Source: Streptomyces sp. LUP30 (GTDB lineage Bacteria > Actinomycetota > Actinomycetes > Streptomycetales > Streptomycetaceae). From it: a DNA stretch of 64,000 nucleotides. Below are positions 1 to 7,752 of this stretch, piece by piece. The translations under genes and the position numbers were made by a program. The notes beneath the pieces are model-generated. The model was not told the DNA's origin. It made no database searches and saw nothing but the letters and a program-made list of their open reading frames with translations. Numbering within the stretch: the stretch's first letter is position 1; each line of letters starts with the position of its first letter. The stretch lies in assembly GCF_001746365.1 (NCBI RefSeq), contig NZ_MJAJ01000014.1, forward strand, positions 1,301-65,300. The letters run 5' to 3'.

Positions 1-200
1 AGGGCCGTGATGATGCCCTTGATGCGCGGGTGGTCCGGGGCGACGCCGTAACGGATCAGGCCGAACGGGGCCGGCATGCGCTCGAAGAGGTCGACGGAGA
101 CACCCGGGTCGGCGGCCACGGCGGACTTGAGCAGCGCGTCGGCGGCGTAGATCCCGGCGGGGCCGGCTCCGACAATGGCTACCCGCAGGGGGCGGGGCAT
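1..200 (-). CDS. Ferredoxin-NADP reductase (FprA/adrenodoxin reductase type), N-terminal part
   Basis: The leftward frame starts at an ATG whose first base is 200 and runs off the left edge, so only about 66 residues are visible. They begin [20 protein letters not shown], the FAD-binding GxGxxG Rossmann motif, followed by [20 protein letters not shown], the signature of adrenodoxin-reductase-like ferredoxin-NADP reductases. Such enzymes pass electrons from NADPH through FAD to ferredoxins, often for cytochromes P450. An AGGGAA ribosome-binding site lies just upstream of the ATG. The partner ferredoxin is not in view. Identification is firm; completeness cannot be judged. Confidence 0.88.
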   Translation of the reverse strand, partial: MPRPLRVAIVGAGPAGIYAADALLKSAVAADPGVSVDLFERMPAPFGLIRYGVAPDHPRIKGIITA

Positions 201-599
201 GATCAGGTTCCCTTCGAGTGGCGATGGATCGACTCGGGGGAAGCCTAAAATGCGTCAGTCCCGGCAGGGCTGGGAGCCCGAAGGCCTAAGGTAATCCCTA
301 GTAGGACCCCGTCGACCCCCGCGTGCAGATCGGCCGCGACGAAACCGGTGCCGGGCGGTCCCACCACGTACGGGGTCTTCGCCAGACCACATGCCCCCGG
401 CGACCAGCAGCTTGCCGCCGCGCACCGCGACGCTCCAGCGCCGGCGGATGATGGCGGTGGTAGTGCTGGAACCGACTGCGGGCAGTTGGGCGGTGCGCGC
501 TTGGGGCGATCGCGGCGTGACCGGCTCAGGGGTCAAGGCCCGAGTTCCAGAGACTCTCAACCAGCGCTGGGCGACGCCCAGTTGGTGGCGGGCTGGTGG
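201..599. other. Gene-poor stretch, probable decayed coding DNA
   Basis: About 400 bp lie between the ferredoxin reductase start and the GntR stop. Short open frames exist on both strands, but none has a convincing start, ribosome-binding site or recognisable motif. A leftward frame between about 300 and 480 looks weakly coding and may be a relic of unknown origin. Confidence 0.4.
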
Positions 600-1286
600 T
601 CAGGCCGGGTGGCTCGACGTGCCGGTGACGACGTCCACCGCGTGGCGGCGGTGGGTGGCGAAGAGGGTGAGAGCGGCCTCGGGGTCGCGGGCGCGCAGGG
701 CGGCGGCCAGTGCGTGGTGCTCCTGGGGGATGCAACCGAGGTAGCCCCCGGTGCTGATGCCGATGCGGGTCAGCAGGAACAGGTGGACCTGGCAGCGGAT
801 GGTCTCCCAGGCCGCGGTCAGACGCTGATGGCCGGTGGCGGCGAAGACGGCGTCGTGGAAGGCGATGTCCGAGCGGACCATGGCGTGCGGGTCCGTCATG
901 CGGTCCATTGAGTTCGCCGCCTTCTCGACGGCGGCGAGGTCCTCGTCCGAGGCGTGGGCGATGACCTGTCGTACGGCGAGGTCCTCGAGTGCGCCGCGCA
1001 GGCTGTCGAGTTCGGCGACATCCTCGGGGGACAGCGTCGTGACGACGGTGCCGCGGTGCCAGGCGCAGTGCACGAGTCCCTCGCGCTCCAGTACACGCAG
1101 CGCCTCACGCACCGGGCCCCTGCTGACCTGCAGCACTCCGGCGAGTTCGACCTCGCGCAGGGGTGCCCCCGGAGCGTAGGCGCCACTGAAGATCGCCTCC
1201 CGGATCCGGTCGGCGACCTCGTCGGCCAGTCCGCGGCGGCGGGCGGGAGCCACCGCGCGATCCCCTGTGGGTTGCGTCTCCTCCAT
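600..1286 (-). CDS. GntR-family regulator, FCD (FadR-like) subfamily
   Basis: This 228-residue protein has an N-terminal winged helix of GntR type (about residues 20-85, with SGAYAPGAPLREVELA and VSRGPVREALRVLE) and a C-terminal all-helical FCD ligand-binding domain. The usual FCD metal-binding pattern is partly visible: D at about 143 and H at about 147 in the DIAFHDAVF segment, and later histidines in EHHAL and ATHRRH. FCD regulators normally bind small carboxylic acids and repress neighbouring catabolic genes. It is divergent from the redox operon beginning at 1382, and two related palindromes lie in the shared promoter region, so autoregulation and control of that operon are likely. The ligand is unknown. 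Confidence 0.9.
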   Translation of the reverse strand: MEETQPTGDRAVAPARRRGLADEVADRIREAIFSGAYAPGAPLREVELAGVLQVSRGPVREALRVLEREGLVHCAWHRGTVVTTLSPEDVAELDSLRGALEDLAVRQVIAHASDEDLAAVEKAANSMDRMTDPHAMVRSDIAFHDAVFAATGHQRLTAAWETIRCQVHLFLLTRIGISTGGYLGCIPQEHHALAAALRARDPEAALTLFATHRRHAVDVVTGTSSHPA

Positions 1287-1290
1287 GTCG

Positions 1291-1330
1291 TGATGTTAAC
1301 ATCAGGGCGTGTTGTCCTAATGTCAACATT
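1291..1330. promoter_or_regulatory. Candidate GntR operator pair between divergent genes
   Basis: A perfect 14-bp palindrome, TGATGTTAACATCA (1291-1304), lies 5 bp upstream of the GntR start. A degenerate second copy, AATGTCAACATT, sits at 1319-1330. They share the core ATGTYAACAT with centres 27 bp apart. Position and symmetry fit a GntR/FCD repressor acting on both divergent promoters. Confidence 0.6.
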
Positions 1331-1381
1331 GCTACAAGTTCGAGGCCGGTGGTCAGTCCGGCCAGGAGAGAGGCGATTCCC

Positions 1382-2032
1382 GTGAAGGTGTTCCAGATCG
1401 GAGCCGCCGGAGGTGTCGGCAGGAGGCTCGCCCGCCTGCTGTCCGAGCGCGGCGACGAGGTGACCGGTATGCACCGTGACCCGGCCCAGGCCGACACGAT
1501 CCGCGAGACCGGTGCGACGCCGGTGACCGGTGACCTGATCGCCGACTCCGTGGAAGAGCTCGCCGGCAAGCTCGCCGGGCACGACGCAGTGGTGTTCTCG
1601 GCCGGAGCCCACGGAACCGGCATGGACAAGACGACCCTCATCGACGGCAAGGGCGTGGAGAAGGCGGCAGCCGCGGCCGAGACCGCCGGGGTTCCGCGCT
1701 TCGTCCTCGTCTCCGTGTTCCCCGACGCCCTGCGCGGGGCTGCGGCGTCCGAAGGCTTCGAGCACTACGTCAAGGTCAAGAAGAGTGCCGACGTCCATCT
1801 CACCCGCACCGGCCTCGACTGGCTGATCGTCCGCCCCGGCACCCTGCTGGACGGACCGGGTACCGGGCGGGTCACCGCCGGGCCCGCGGTCGAATACGGC
1901 GACGTACACCGCGACGATGTCGCGGCGTTCATCGGCGCCGCCCTGCACGAGCCCGCCCTCAACCGTGTCATCGTCGAGCTGACCTCCGGTGACACACCCG
2001 TCGCGAACGCGGTCGCCCGCCTCGCCCGCTGA
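1382..2032 (+). CDS. NAD(P)-binding atypical SDR (NmrA/YwnB-like)
   Basis: A 216-residue protein starting VKVFQIGAAGGVGRRLARLL, where GAAGGVG is the glycine-rich dinucleotide-binding loop of atypical short-chain dehydrogenases. Its length and segments (RFVLVSVFPDAL, GLDWLIVRPGTLLDGPGTG) match NAD(P)H-binding proteins of the YwnB/SDR_a5 type. The GTG at 1382 is preferred to an in-frame codon at 1349 because an AGGAGAG ribosome-binding site lies about 12 bp upstream and the Rossmann fold begins immediately. It heads an apparent operon with RidA and an Old Yellow Enzyme, suggesting a reductive detoxification role. The substrate is unknown. Confidence 0.82.
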   Translation: MKVFQIGAAGGVGRRLARLLSERGDEVTGMHRDPAQADTIRETGATPVTGDLIADSVEELAGKLAGHDAVVFSAGAHGTGMDKTTLIDGKGVEKAAAAAETAGVPRFVLVSVFPDALRGAAASEGFEHYVKVKKSADVHLTRTGLDWLIVRPGTLLDGPGTGRVTAGPAVEYGDVHRDDVAAFIGAALHEPALNRVIVELTSGDTPVANAVARLAR

Positions 2033-2082
2033 GCCAGGCGCCCCCCGACCCCGCATCGCCCACCACCGGAAGGATCACCACC

Positions 2083-2484
2083 ATGACCACGATCGACTCC
2101 TACAGTCACGGTGCCTCCGGCGAGCGCGAGTTCGGATGCGCCCAGGCCATCCGGGTCGATCACACGATCTACGTCTCGGGCCGGCTCCCTCACGACGAAG
2201 AGGGAGAATTCCTGGCCCCGGGCGACTTCGACGCCCAGGCCGAGCAGGTCTCCGCCAACTTCGAGAAGGTCCTCGCCCACTACGGAGCCACCCGCAACCA
2301 GGTCGTCTCGGAGACCCAGTACATCGTCGACCTGCCGAGGTACAGCGACGCGATGGCGGCCGCCAACCTGGCCTACTTCGGCGACCACCGCCCCACCAGC
2401 AGCACCATCGGCGTCGCCCACCTGTTCTTCCCCGCCCAGCTCATCGAGACCAACGTCGTCGTCGACACCCGCCTGCCCGCCTGA
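2083..2484 (+). CDS. RidA/YjgF-family protein
   Basis: A complete RidA-type protein of 133 residues. RidA proteins are trimeric enzymes that hydrolyse reactive enamine/imine intermediates, with the active site at subunit interfaces. The family pattern is visible: a buried strand reading TIYVSGRLPHDEEG, then QAEQVSANFEKVLAHYGA, and a C-terminal IETNVVVDTRLPA. The usual C-terminal substrate-binding Arg (about residue 105 in classic RidA) is not obvious; a Thr-Asn occupies the aligned segment, so this may be a divergent Rid subfamily member. It lies 50 bp after the SDR-like gene and probably shares its transcript. Confidence 0.87.
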   Translation: MTTIDSYSHGASGEREFGCAQAIRVDHTIYVSGRLPHDEEGEFLAPGDFDAQAEQVSANFEKVLAHYGATRNQVVSETQYIVDLPRYSDAMAAANLAYFGDHRPTSSTIGVAHLFFPAQLIETNVVVDTRLPA

Positions 2485-2772
2485 TGGCACAGGCGTAGTG
2501 GAGTTCGGACTTCACCAGCTCTGCTGCCGGTCCGCACCAGCCTCTCGACGCTGCACGTCCAGACGGTCGCCGACGCCGGTGGCGCACCCTCCTCAGTCGG
2601 TAGGCCGCCTGCGATCCGGCGGGGCAAACCACTGCCCAAGGGGCCACCGGGCTCCTCGAATCGGCCGACGTCCCGGCCCTCGCCGGTCTCCACACGGTCA
2701 TCACCCGACATCCGGACGGCAGCCGACCCGCCCGGTCCGCCGACCGCCTACCACGAAGGAAGCACCACCCGC

Positions 2773-3885
2773 ATGAGCAGCCTTTTCACCTCCCTCACTC
2801 TGCGCTCCCTGGAGATACCCAACCGGGTGTGGATGTCCCCGATGTGCATGTACTCCGCCGCCCCCGAAGGCCCGGACATCGGTGCGCCGACCGACTTCCA
2901 CCTCACTCATCTGGCCGCCCGCGCCGCCGGCGGCGCGGGCCTGGTCATGGCCGAGGCCACTGGAGTGCGTCCCGACGGGCGCATCAGCCCCTGGGATCTC
3001 GGCCTGTGGAGCGACCGCCAGCAGGAAGCGTTCGCCCGCGTCACCGCGGCGATCAAGGCGCACGGGGCCGTCCCCGCCGTCCAACTCGCGCACGCAGGCC
3101 GCAAAGCGTCCGTCGACAAGCCCTGGCTTTCCGACCGCTACCTGTCCGATTCCGAGAACGGCTGGCGGACCGTCGCGCCCAGCCCGGTCGCGTACCAGGG
3201 CCTGCCCATCCCGCACGAGCTCACTGTGGACGAGATCCAGCGGCTGGTACGCGACTTCGCCGACTCCGCCCGCCGCGCCCTGGCCGCCGGATTCCAGGTC
3301 GCCGAGGTGCACGGAGCCCACGGCTACCTCATCAACTCCTTCCTCTCACCGGCCGCCAACATCCGCACCGACGCCTACGGCGGCAGCTTCGAGAACCGCA
3401 TCCGCTTCGCCCTCGAAGTCGTCGACGCCGTTCGCGCCGTGTGGCCCGACGACCTGCCGGTCTTCTTCCGCGCCTCGGCAACCGACTGGCTGACCGAGAA
3501 CCCTGAGGACGAGCGGGAAGGCTGGAGCGGAGAAGACACCGTCCGTCTCGCCAAGGAACTCACCGCCCACGGTGTCGACCTCCTCGACGCGTCCACCGGC
3601 GGCATGGTTCGCGACGCCAAAACAGTCGCCGAGCCGAACTACCAGGTGCCCTTCGCTGCCCAGGCCCGCCAAGGCGCCGGGATCCCCACCGCCGCGGTCG
3701 GCCTCATCACCGAGCCGCAGCAGGCCGAAGAGATCATCGCCGACGGACACGCCGACGCCGTCTTCCTCGGCCGCGAACTGCTCCGCAGCCCCTACTGGGC
3801 CCAGCACGCCGCCCTGACCCTCGACGCCGAGCCGCGCTGGCCCGACCAGTACGGCTACGCGGTGCAGCGCCGCAAGCGACCCTGA
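2773..3885 (+). CDS. Old Yellow Enzyme, YqjM-type NADPH:flavin oxidoreductase
   Basis: A full-length 370-residue FMN TIM-barrel ene-reductase. Diagnostic residues of the thermophilic-like/YqjM class are present: Cys25 and Tyr27 in SPMCMY (flavin tuning), HAGRK at 107-111, and the substrate-anchoring His180/His183 pair in VHGAHGYLINSFLSP. A second FMN-binding segment, DAVFLGRELLRSPYW, is near the C-terminus. These enzymes reduce activated C=C bonds of enones, maleimides and nitro compounds. A GAAGGA ribosome-binding site precedes the ATG. It is probably co-regulated by the divergent GntR. The 290 bp between RidA and this gene contain nothing recognisable. Confidence 0.93.
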   Translation: MSSLFTSLTLRSLEIPNRVWMSPMCMYSAAPEGPDIGAPTDFHLTHLAARAAGGAGLVMAEATGVRPDGRISPWDLGLWSDRQQEAFARVTAAIKAHGAVPAVQLAHAGRKASVDKPWLSDRYLSDSENGWRTVAPSPVAYQGLPIPHELTVDEIQRLVRDFADSARRALAAGFQVAEVHGAHGYLINSFLSPAANIRTDAYGGSFENRIRFALEVVDAVRAVWPDDLPVFFRASATDWLTENPEDEREGWSGEDTVRLAKELTAHGVDLLDASTGGMVRDAKTVAEPNYQVPFAAQARQGAGIPTAAVGLITEPQQAEEIIADGHADAVFLGRELLRSPYWAQHAALTLDAEPRWPDQYGYAVQRRKRP

Positions 3886-3901
3886 CCCGTCACTCACCCC
3901 C

Positions 3902-4093
3902 TGGCGTCCTCGACACACCGGCCGGGCCGGCAAGGTCACCGACCCCACCGGCCGAAAAGCGGCCCGGGAACTGAACGCCATCGTCATCAACAGCCCGCGA
4001 AGCGTCGCCGGCGCCGGCGGCTGCACCCTTGACCAGCCCGCCGACGTCACCGTCAACGACCTGATCACTTCCCCCATCCGTCAGAACCGGTAA
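3902..4093 (+). pseudogene. SDR C-terminal fragment
   Basis: An open frame without a start ends at TAA 4091-4093. Its last part reads [19 protein letters not shown], the C-terminal tail typical of classical short-chain dehydrogenases of the YdfG type (usually DVxxNEILxRPTxQ). The Rossmann and catalytic parts are absent. It lies directly behind the Old Yellow Enzyme gene and suggests that an SDR was deleted from this operon. Confidence 0.6.
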
Positions 4094-4134
4094 GCGCCAG
4101 GCTCTCCCCTCCGCACAGAAGGAACCTCAGACCC

Positions 4135-4566
4135 ATGACCGATCCCGCCTCCCGCATCCCCCGCTTCCACCTCGCCGTACCGGTCGACGACCTGAACGCC
4201 GCCCGCCGCTTCTACGGCGAGACGCTCGGCCTGGAGCAGGGCCGCAGCGCCGATACCTGGGTGGACTGGAACCTGCACGGCCACCAGTTCGTCACGCACC
4301 TCGCCCCGGTTCGCGCCGAGCAGGTACACAACCCGGTCGACGGTCACGACGTCCCCGTACCGCACTTCGGGCTGATCCTGACCGTCGACGCCTTCGCCCG
4401 GCTCGCCGACCGCCTGCGCGCCGCGGACACCGTATTCGTCATCGAGCCCTACGTGCGCTTCGCAGGTGAGACCGGCGAGCAGTGGACGATGTTCCTGCTC
4501 GACCCGGCCGGCAACGCCCTGGAGTTCAAGGCCTTCGCACACGACTCCCAGGTGTTCGCCGCCTGA
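4135..4566 (+). CDS. VOC-superfamily protein (glyoxalase/dioxygenase fold)
   Basis: A 143-residue protein with paired beta-alpha-beta-beta-beta modules of the vicinal oxygen chelate fold: [20 protein letters not shown] at the start and [15 protein letters not shown] near the end. Candidate metal ligands are His13 (FHLA), a His in the central VPHFGLIL strand and Glu in ALEFKA, the standard VOC arrangement, so it is probably metal-binding. AGAAGGAA precedes the ATG. It may belong to the same operon as the upstream redox genes. Substrate not predictable. Confidence 0.86.
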   Translation: MTDPASRIPRFHLAVPVDDLNAARRFYGETLGLEQGRSADTWVDWNLHGHQFVTHLAPVRAEQVHNPVDGHDVPVPHFGLILTVDAFARLADRLRAADTVFVIEPYVRFAGETGEQWTMFLLDPAGNALEFKAFAHDSQVFAA

Positions 4567-4699
4567 CTCCTTCTGTGGGCGTCGGAGGGCGTTCGGAGGC
4601 GCTGCCAGTCTGACCCAGCTAGGGTCTCCGGCCCCCCTGTACTGGGGAGGCGAATGAGGAGGGGAGGGCGGTACGGCGGTGCTGCCGACGTCTTCCAAG

Positions 4700-5045
4700 G
4701 ACGCAGGGACTTCGATCCTGGCGTGGAAGATCACCCGGGCCTCCGAGGAGCAAGGGCGAGGACGGTCACGGATATGGAGGGCAGGTAGATTCAGCGCCAG
4801 GCGGCATGGTCGAGGATCACGCCGGCGACCAGCGGGCCTACAGCGAGTGCCGCCGTAAGCGCGGCTGGCCACATCCCGACGAACTTGCCGCGCTCGCGCG
4901 GGTCGGGCACGGCGTGACTGATCATCGCCGGCGTCGTGGGCAACAAGCGCGGCCGCACCTGTTCCGGTGATCGTCTGGTCGGCCCAGAGCACCTCGACCG
5001 ATCGCGAACTCAGAGCCACGGCCGCTCCGACGGCGGCGAACGCCG
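4700..5045 (-). pseudogene. MFS transporter relic with nonsense and frameshift
   Basis: Translated leftward, the DNA gives helix-like segments of a major facilitator protein in two frames. The order is AFAAVGAAVALSS, VLWADQTITGTGAAAL, then after a frameshift TPAMISHAVPDPRERGKFVG and PAALTAALAVGPLVAGVIL. The motif ending DHAAWR is followed by TGA (complement of 4791-4793) where Trp is expected before IYLPS. Both ends of the protein are missing. It abuts the truncated EthD gene. Confidence 0.7.
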
Positions 5046-5156
5046 GACCGACCCCGGCAGGCGGCGTGCGAGTGGGGTGTGGACCTGGTGGTAATGCCGG
5101 TCGAACGCCGCGGAGTCGGCGGGAGTCTCGTACAGGGCCAGGAAGCGCGCGGTCAT
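5010..5156 (-). pseudogene. EthD-domain protein, truncated
   Basis: The leftward ATG (first base 5156) overlaps the stop of the DHFR-like gene as ATGA, implying translational coupling. The product starts MTARFLALYETPADSAAF, then RHYHQVHTPLARRLPG, the N-terminal half of EthD ferredoxin-like domains. Homology ends after 35 residues, where the frame runs into the MFS relic and stops at residue 48. EthD proteins are about 100 residues, so this copy has lost its second half. Confidence 0.7.
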
Positions 5157-5716
5157 CGTGGGGCCCTGCGGTAGCGGGTGAGGACGGCGGCACCGACCTG
5201 CTCGACAGCCAGGCACTCCCACTCGATGCGGGGCCCGTCGTCCGGGAAGAGCCGCCGACCGGTGCCGAGGACGGTGGGGAAGGCCAGCAGCCGGAACTCG
5301 TCGACCAGACCCGCGGCCATCAGCCGGTCCACGACACTCAGGCTCCCGGTGACCACCACGTTCCGCCGCTCCCGCCTGACGGCATCGACCAGGTCGCCGT
5401 CGAGGATGCGGGAGTTCCCCCATACCGATGTGTCGGTGTCGGTCAGGGTGCGGGAGGCGACCAGCTTCGGCACGGCGTTCATGCGCGCGGCGAACGGGTC
5501 GTCGCGGCCCGGCCACAGCCGAGAGAACAACTGCCAGGTGGTGCGGCCCAGCAGCAGCACGCCGTCGTCCAGCGTGCGGCCGAGCCGGAACTTGTCCCCG
5601 GCGACCGCCTCCGGACCGTGGCGGAACGCCCAGCCGCCCCGCGGCGTGCCGGCGGACCCGTCCGGGTCGGACACGATCCCGTCCAGGGTGATGAACTCGA
5701 TGACGATGACACTCAC
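5153..5716 (-). CDS. Dihydrofolate-reductase-like (RibD C-terminal fold) protein
   Basis: A 187-residue member of the bacterial dihydrofolate reductase family of RibD-C type, starting VSVIVIEFITLDGIVSDPDG. Family features are the strand LLLGRTTWQLFSRLWPG, the NADPH loop VVTGSLSVVDRLMAAGLVDE and FPTVLGTGRRLFPDD. The GTG at 5716 is chosen because GGAGGGAA lies about 7 bp upstream. It lacks signs of a true folate enzyme; most such paralogues are uncharacterised NADPH-dependent reductases. It lies 57 bp downstream of the sigma factor gene on the same strand and is coupled to the EthD relic. Genes of this class often accompany ECF sigma factors. Confidence 0.85.
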   Translation of the reverse strand: MSVIVIEFITLDGIVSDPDGSAGTPRGGWAFRHGPEAVAGDKFRLGRTLDDGVLLLGRTTWQLFSRLWPGRDDPFAARMNAVPKLVASRTLTDTDTSVWGNSRILDGDLVDAVRRERRNVVVTGSLSVVDRLMAAGLVDEFRLLAFPTVLGTGRRLFPDDGPRIEWECLAVEQVGAAVLTRYRRAPR

Positions 5717-5773
5717 GATGAGATTCCCTCCGGTCGAATGCTCACCGGTACGTACCGGCCGCACCGCCCGGAC

Positions 5774-6730
5774 TCATCGCTCCCGGCGCAACTCGCTTGC
5801 GGGAATCTCGCGCGGCAACTCGAAGGCGTCGAGAATGCGCGGATCGGCGAACACGACGTTGTGCGCGACGCGGCCGTCGGCGACGGTGAAGACCTGCAGG
5901 GTGTGCAACCGGTGCCCGCCGCCGGGTTCCGGCGCGTACGCGGCGAGCGCGGGCTGCCCGTTGGCGGTCAGCTCCCGCATGCACCAGCCCGTGCCACGCA
6001 TCGTGAACACCCGCGCCATGAACCGTCCATAATTCCGGCTGCCCTGGTACCACAGCGGCACCGGCGGCATCTCCATCACCGCGTCGTCGGCCAGCAGCCG
6101 CACCAAAGCGGGTACATCCGCCGCCTCGAACGCCCGCATGTACCGCTGGATGACCGCCCGCACCTCGGGATCGTCCGGCTCGGTGACTGCACCGGCGTCA
6201 CCCACGCCGGCGAGGGCGGCACGGGCCCGCTGCAACGCGCTGTTGACCGCCGCGACCGTGGTCCCCAACTGCTCGGCCACCTCGGCGGCGGTGAACGCCA
6301 GCACCTCGCGCAGCACCAGCACCGCCCGCTGCCGCGCCGGCAGGACCTGCACCGCCGCCACCCACGCGAGCCGCAGATCGGCCCTGACCTCCACGTCGAA
6401 CCGCGCGTCGGGGAACGGCTCCAGCCAGGGCACGTCGAGCGCGGGTACCAGCGGCGCTCCAGGATCGTCGCTCGGCACCCCCAACCCGGACGGCAGGGGA
6501 CGCCGCCGGCTTCCCTCCAACGCGGTCAGACACACGTTGGTCGCGATCCGGTACAGCCAGGTCCGCACCGAGGCGCGCGCCGGGTCGTACCGATCGCGGG
6601 CTTTCCAGCCGCGCAGCAGAGTTTCCTGCGCCAGATCCTCGGCCTCGTGGAAGGAGCCCAGCATCCGGTAGCAGTACGCCACCAACTCACCCCGGTACGG
6701 CTCGAAGTCCACCTGATCATCATGCCCCAC
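5774..6730 (-). CDS. ECF sigma factor with C-terminal SnoaL-like domain (SigG-type)
   Basis: About 318 residues. Sigma-70 region 2 is near the start (ELVAYCYRMLGSFHEAEDLA, RTWLYRIATNVCL), region 4 follows (LPARQRAVLVLREVLAFTAA, GTTVAAVNSALQRARAAL), and a SnoaL/NTF2-like domain fills the last 130 residues (LVRLLADDAVMEMPPVPLWY). This layout matches large stand-alone ECF factors such as mycobacterial SigG, which carry their own regulatory domain and usually lack an anti-sigma factor. The GTG at 6730 (VGHDDQVDFEPYRGELVA) is chosen because the frame further upstream runs antisense into transposon relics. The DHFR-like gene downstream is a plausible target. Confidence 0.85.
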   Translation of the reverse strand: MGHDDQVDFEPYRGELVAYCYRMLGSFHEAEDLAQETLLRGWKARDRYDPARASVRTWLYRIATNVCLTALEGSRRRPLPSGLGVPSDDPGAPLVPALDVPWLEPFPDARFDVEVRADLRLAWVAAVQVLPARQRAVLVLREVLAFTAAEVAEQLGTTVAAVNSALQRARAALAGVGDAGAVTEPDDPEVRAVIQRYMRAFEAADVPALVRLLADDAVMEMPPVPLWYQGSRNYGRFMARVFTMRGTGWCMRELTANGQPALAAYAPEPGGGHRLHTLQVFTVADGRVAHNVVFADPRILDAFELPREIPASELRRER

Positions 6731-6752
6731 ACCGGCCTTGCGCGCCCTGAGA

Positions 6753-7000
6753 CGGGGTATCAACACGATCGGCCAGGCCTGCGACCCCGGCGAGGCCACG
6801 GACGACACGCAGATGGCCGTCTTGGTCGCGGAGTCACTGCTGGAGCGGGGCGGGCCGGGTCTGCCGGACATTTTCGCCCGCTTCCAGCGGTGGGCGGCAT
6901 CAAGCCGAAGGACATCGGCTTGCAGACCGAAGACGTCCTGACCAACGGCATGCCGTGGGGCCTGCCTCGCCGCCGCGATCCACTTCCAGCCATGCCCAGA
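6753..7000 (+). pseudogene. ADP-ribosylglycohydrolase relic
   Basis: Rightward translation gives GEATDDTQMAVLVAESLLE, containing the DDTQM metal-binding motif of ADP-ribosylglycohydrolases, then IFARFQRWAAS. After a frameshift it continues KPKDIGLQTEDVLTNGMPW, also family-typical, and a third frame carries LAAAIHF. Start and C-terminal half are missing, and its 3' side merges with the Tn3 relic. Confidence 0.68.
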
Positions 7001-7320
7001 CGGAAGGTGCCGCACGGGTAGACGTTGGACCAGAACAGCGAGGTCAGGCCGTGCCGGTCTTCGTCCGTGAGCTTCTTCGCCTACGCGGGTTCGGCCAGAA
7101 CCTGCTGCACGAGCAGGGTGTTGACGTGCACGAGCGCGGACTGGGGCAGGTGCAGTGCGAGCATGCTGGTCTCGGTGTGCTCCTTGTCCGGGCCGGTCAG
7201 GGCACCGCCCTTGCCGTAGTGGAGCACGGTGTTGGCGCTGTTCCAGTTCTCGAACATGTCTGTCGGCGGCTGGAGGATCGCTGCGCCGGCAGCCTCTGTA
7301 CGCTTCGCCAACTTGTCGAC
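6985..7320 (-). pseudogene. Tn3-family transposase, C-terminal relic
   Basis: Leftward translation yields MFENWNSANTVLHYGKGG, LTGPDKEHTETSMLALHL and SALVHVNTLLVQQVLAEPA, the conserved C-terminal block of Tn3 transposases. Here a TAG replaces the usual Trp. The frame then continues KKLTDEDRHGLTSLFWSNV, also standard. The rest of the transposase and the inverted repeats are absent. A different part of a Tn3-type transposase is at 21073-21300. Confidence 0.78.
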
Positions 7321-7326
7321 GGCCCA

Positions 7327-7732
7327 TGTCGATCGTGGTGACCGCTGGGCAGCGAGGGGACTCACCGCAATTCGAACCCGTCCTGGAGAAGATCCGCGTG
7401 CCCCGCATCGGTTCGGGGCGGCCATGTGTCCATCCCCATCGGGTCCGCGCCGACAAGGCATACGCCTCGCGCAGAGACCGCGCCTGCCTGCGCCGCCGCG
7501 GAACCCGCTGCACAATCCGGGACGAAGCCGAACAGGCGCGCAACCGTTTCAAGCGTGGATCGCGTGGCGGACGGCGGCCGATGTCCGACAAGGTTGACTA
7601 CAAACGGCGGCACGCGGTCGCGTGCGGGATCGACCGCCTGAAGAGGCATCGCGCCGTGCCACGCGGTACGACAAGCCGGCGGGCCGCTACGAGGCGACCG
7701 TCCTCATCACCGCCATCAACGAGTGGCTGTGA
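7327..7732 (+). pseudogene. IS5-family transposase, C-terminal relic
   Basis: The frame reads VVTAGQRGDSPQFEPVLEKI, RVRADKAYASRRDRACLRRR and HAVACGIDRLKRHRAV, the C-terminal half of IS5-type DDE transposases. Near 7655 the frame slips. The normal end RYDKPAGRYEATVLITAINE continues in another frame to TGA 7730-7732. The N-terminal half is missing. It completes a cluster of three nested relics between 6.75 and 7.73 kb. Confidence 0.78.
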
Positions 7733-7752
7733 TCAGCACGTCTACGGACGTC

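Noticed and set aside
5010..5516. 168-residue leftward frame across the DHFR-like gene
   Set aside because: Only its last 48 codons (from 5156) resemble a protein family (EthD); the earlier part is out of frame with the real DHFR-like gene.
6731..7591. Long N-terminal extension of the sigma factor at 5774
   Set aside because: The extension is antisense to, or overlaps, Tn3, IS5 and ADP-ribosylglycohydrolase relics and has no sigma-like sequence; the GTG at 6730 gives the normal length.
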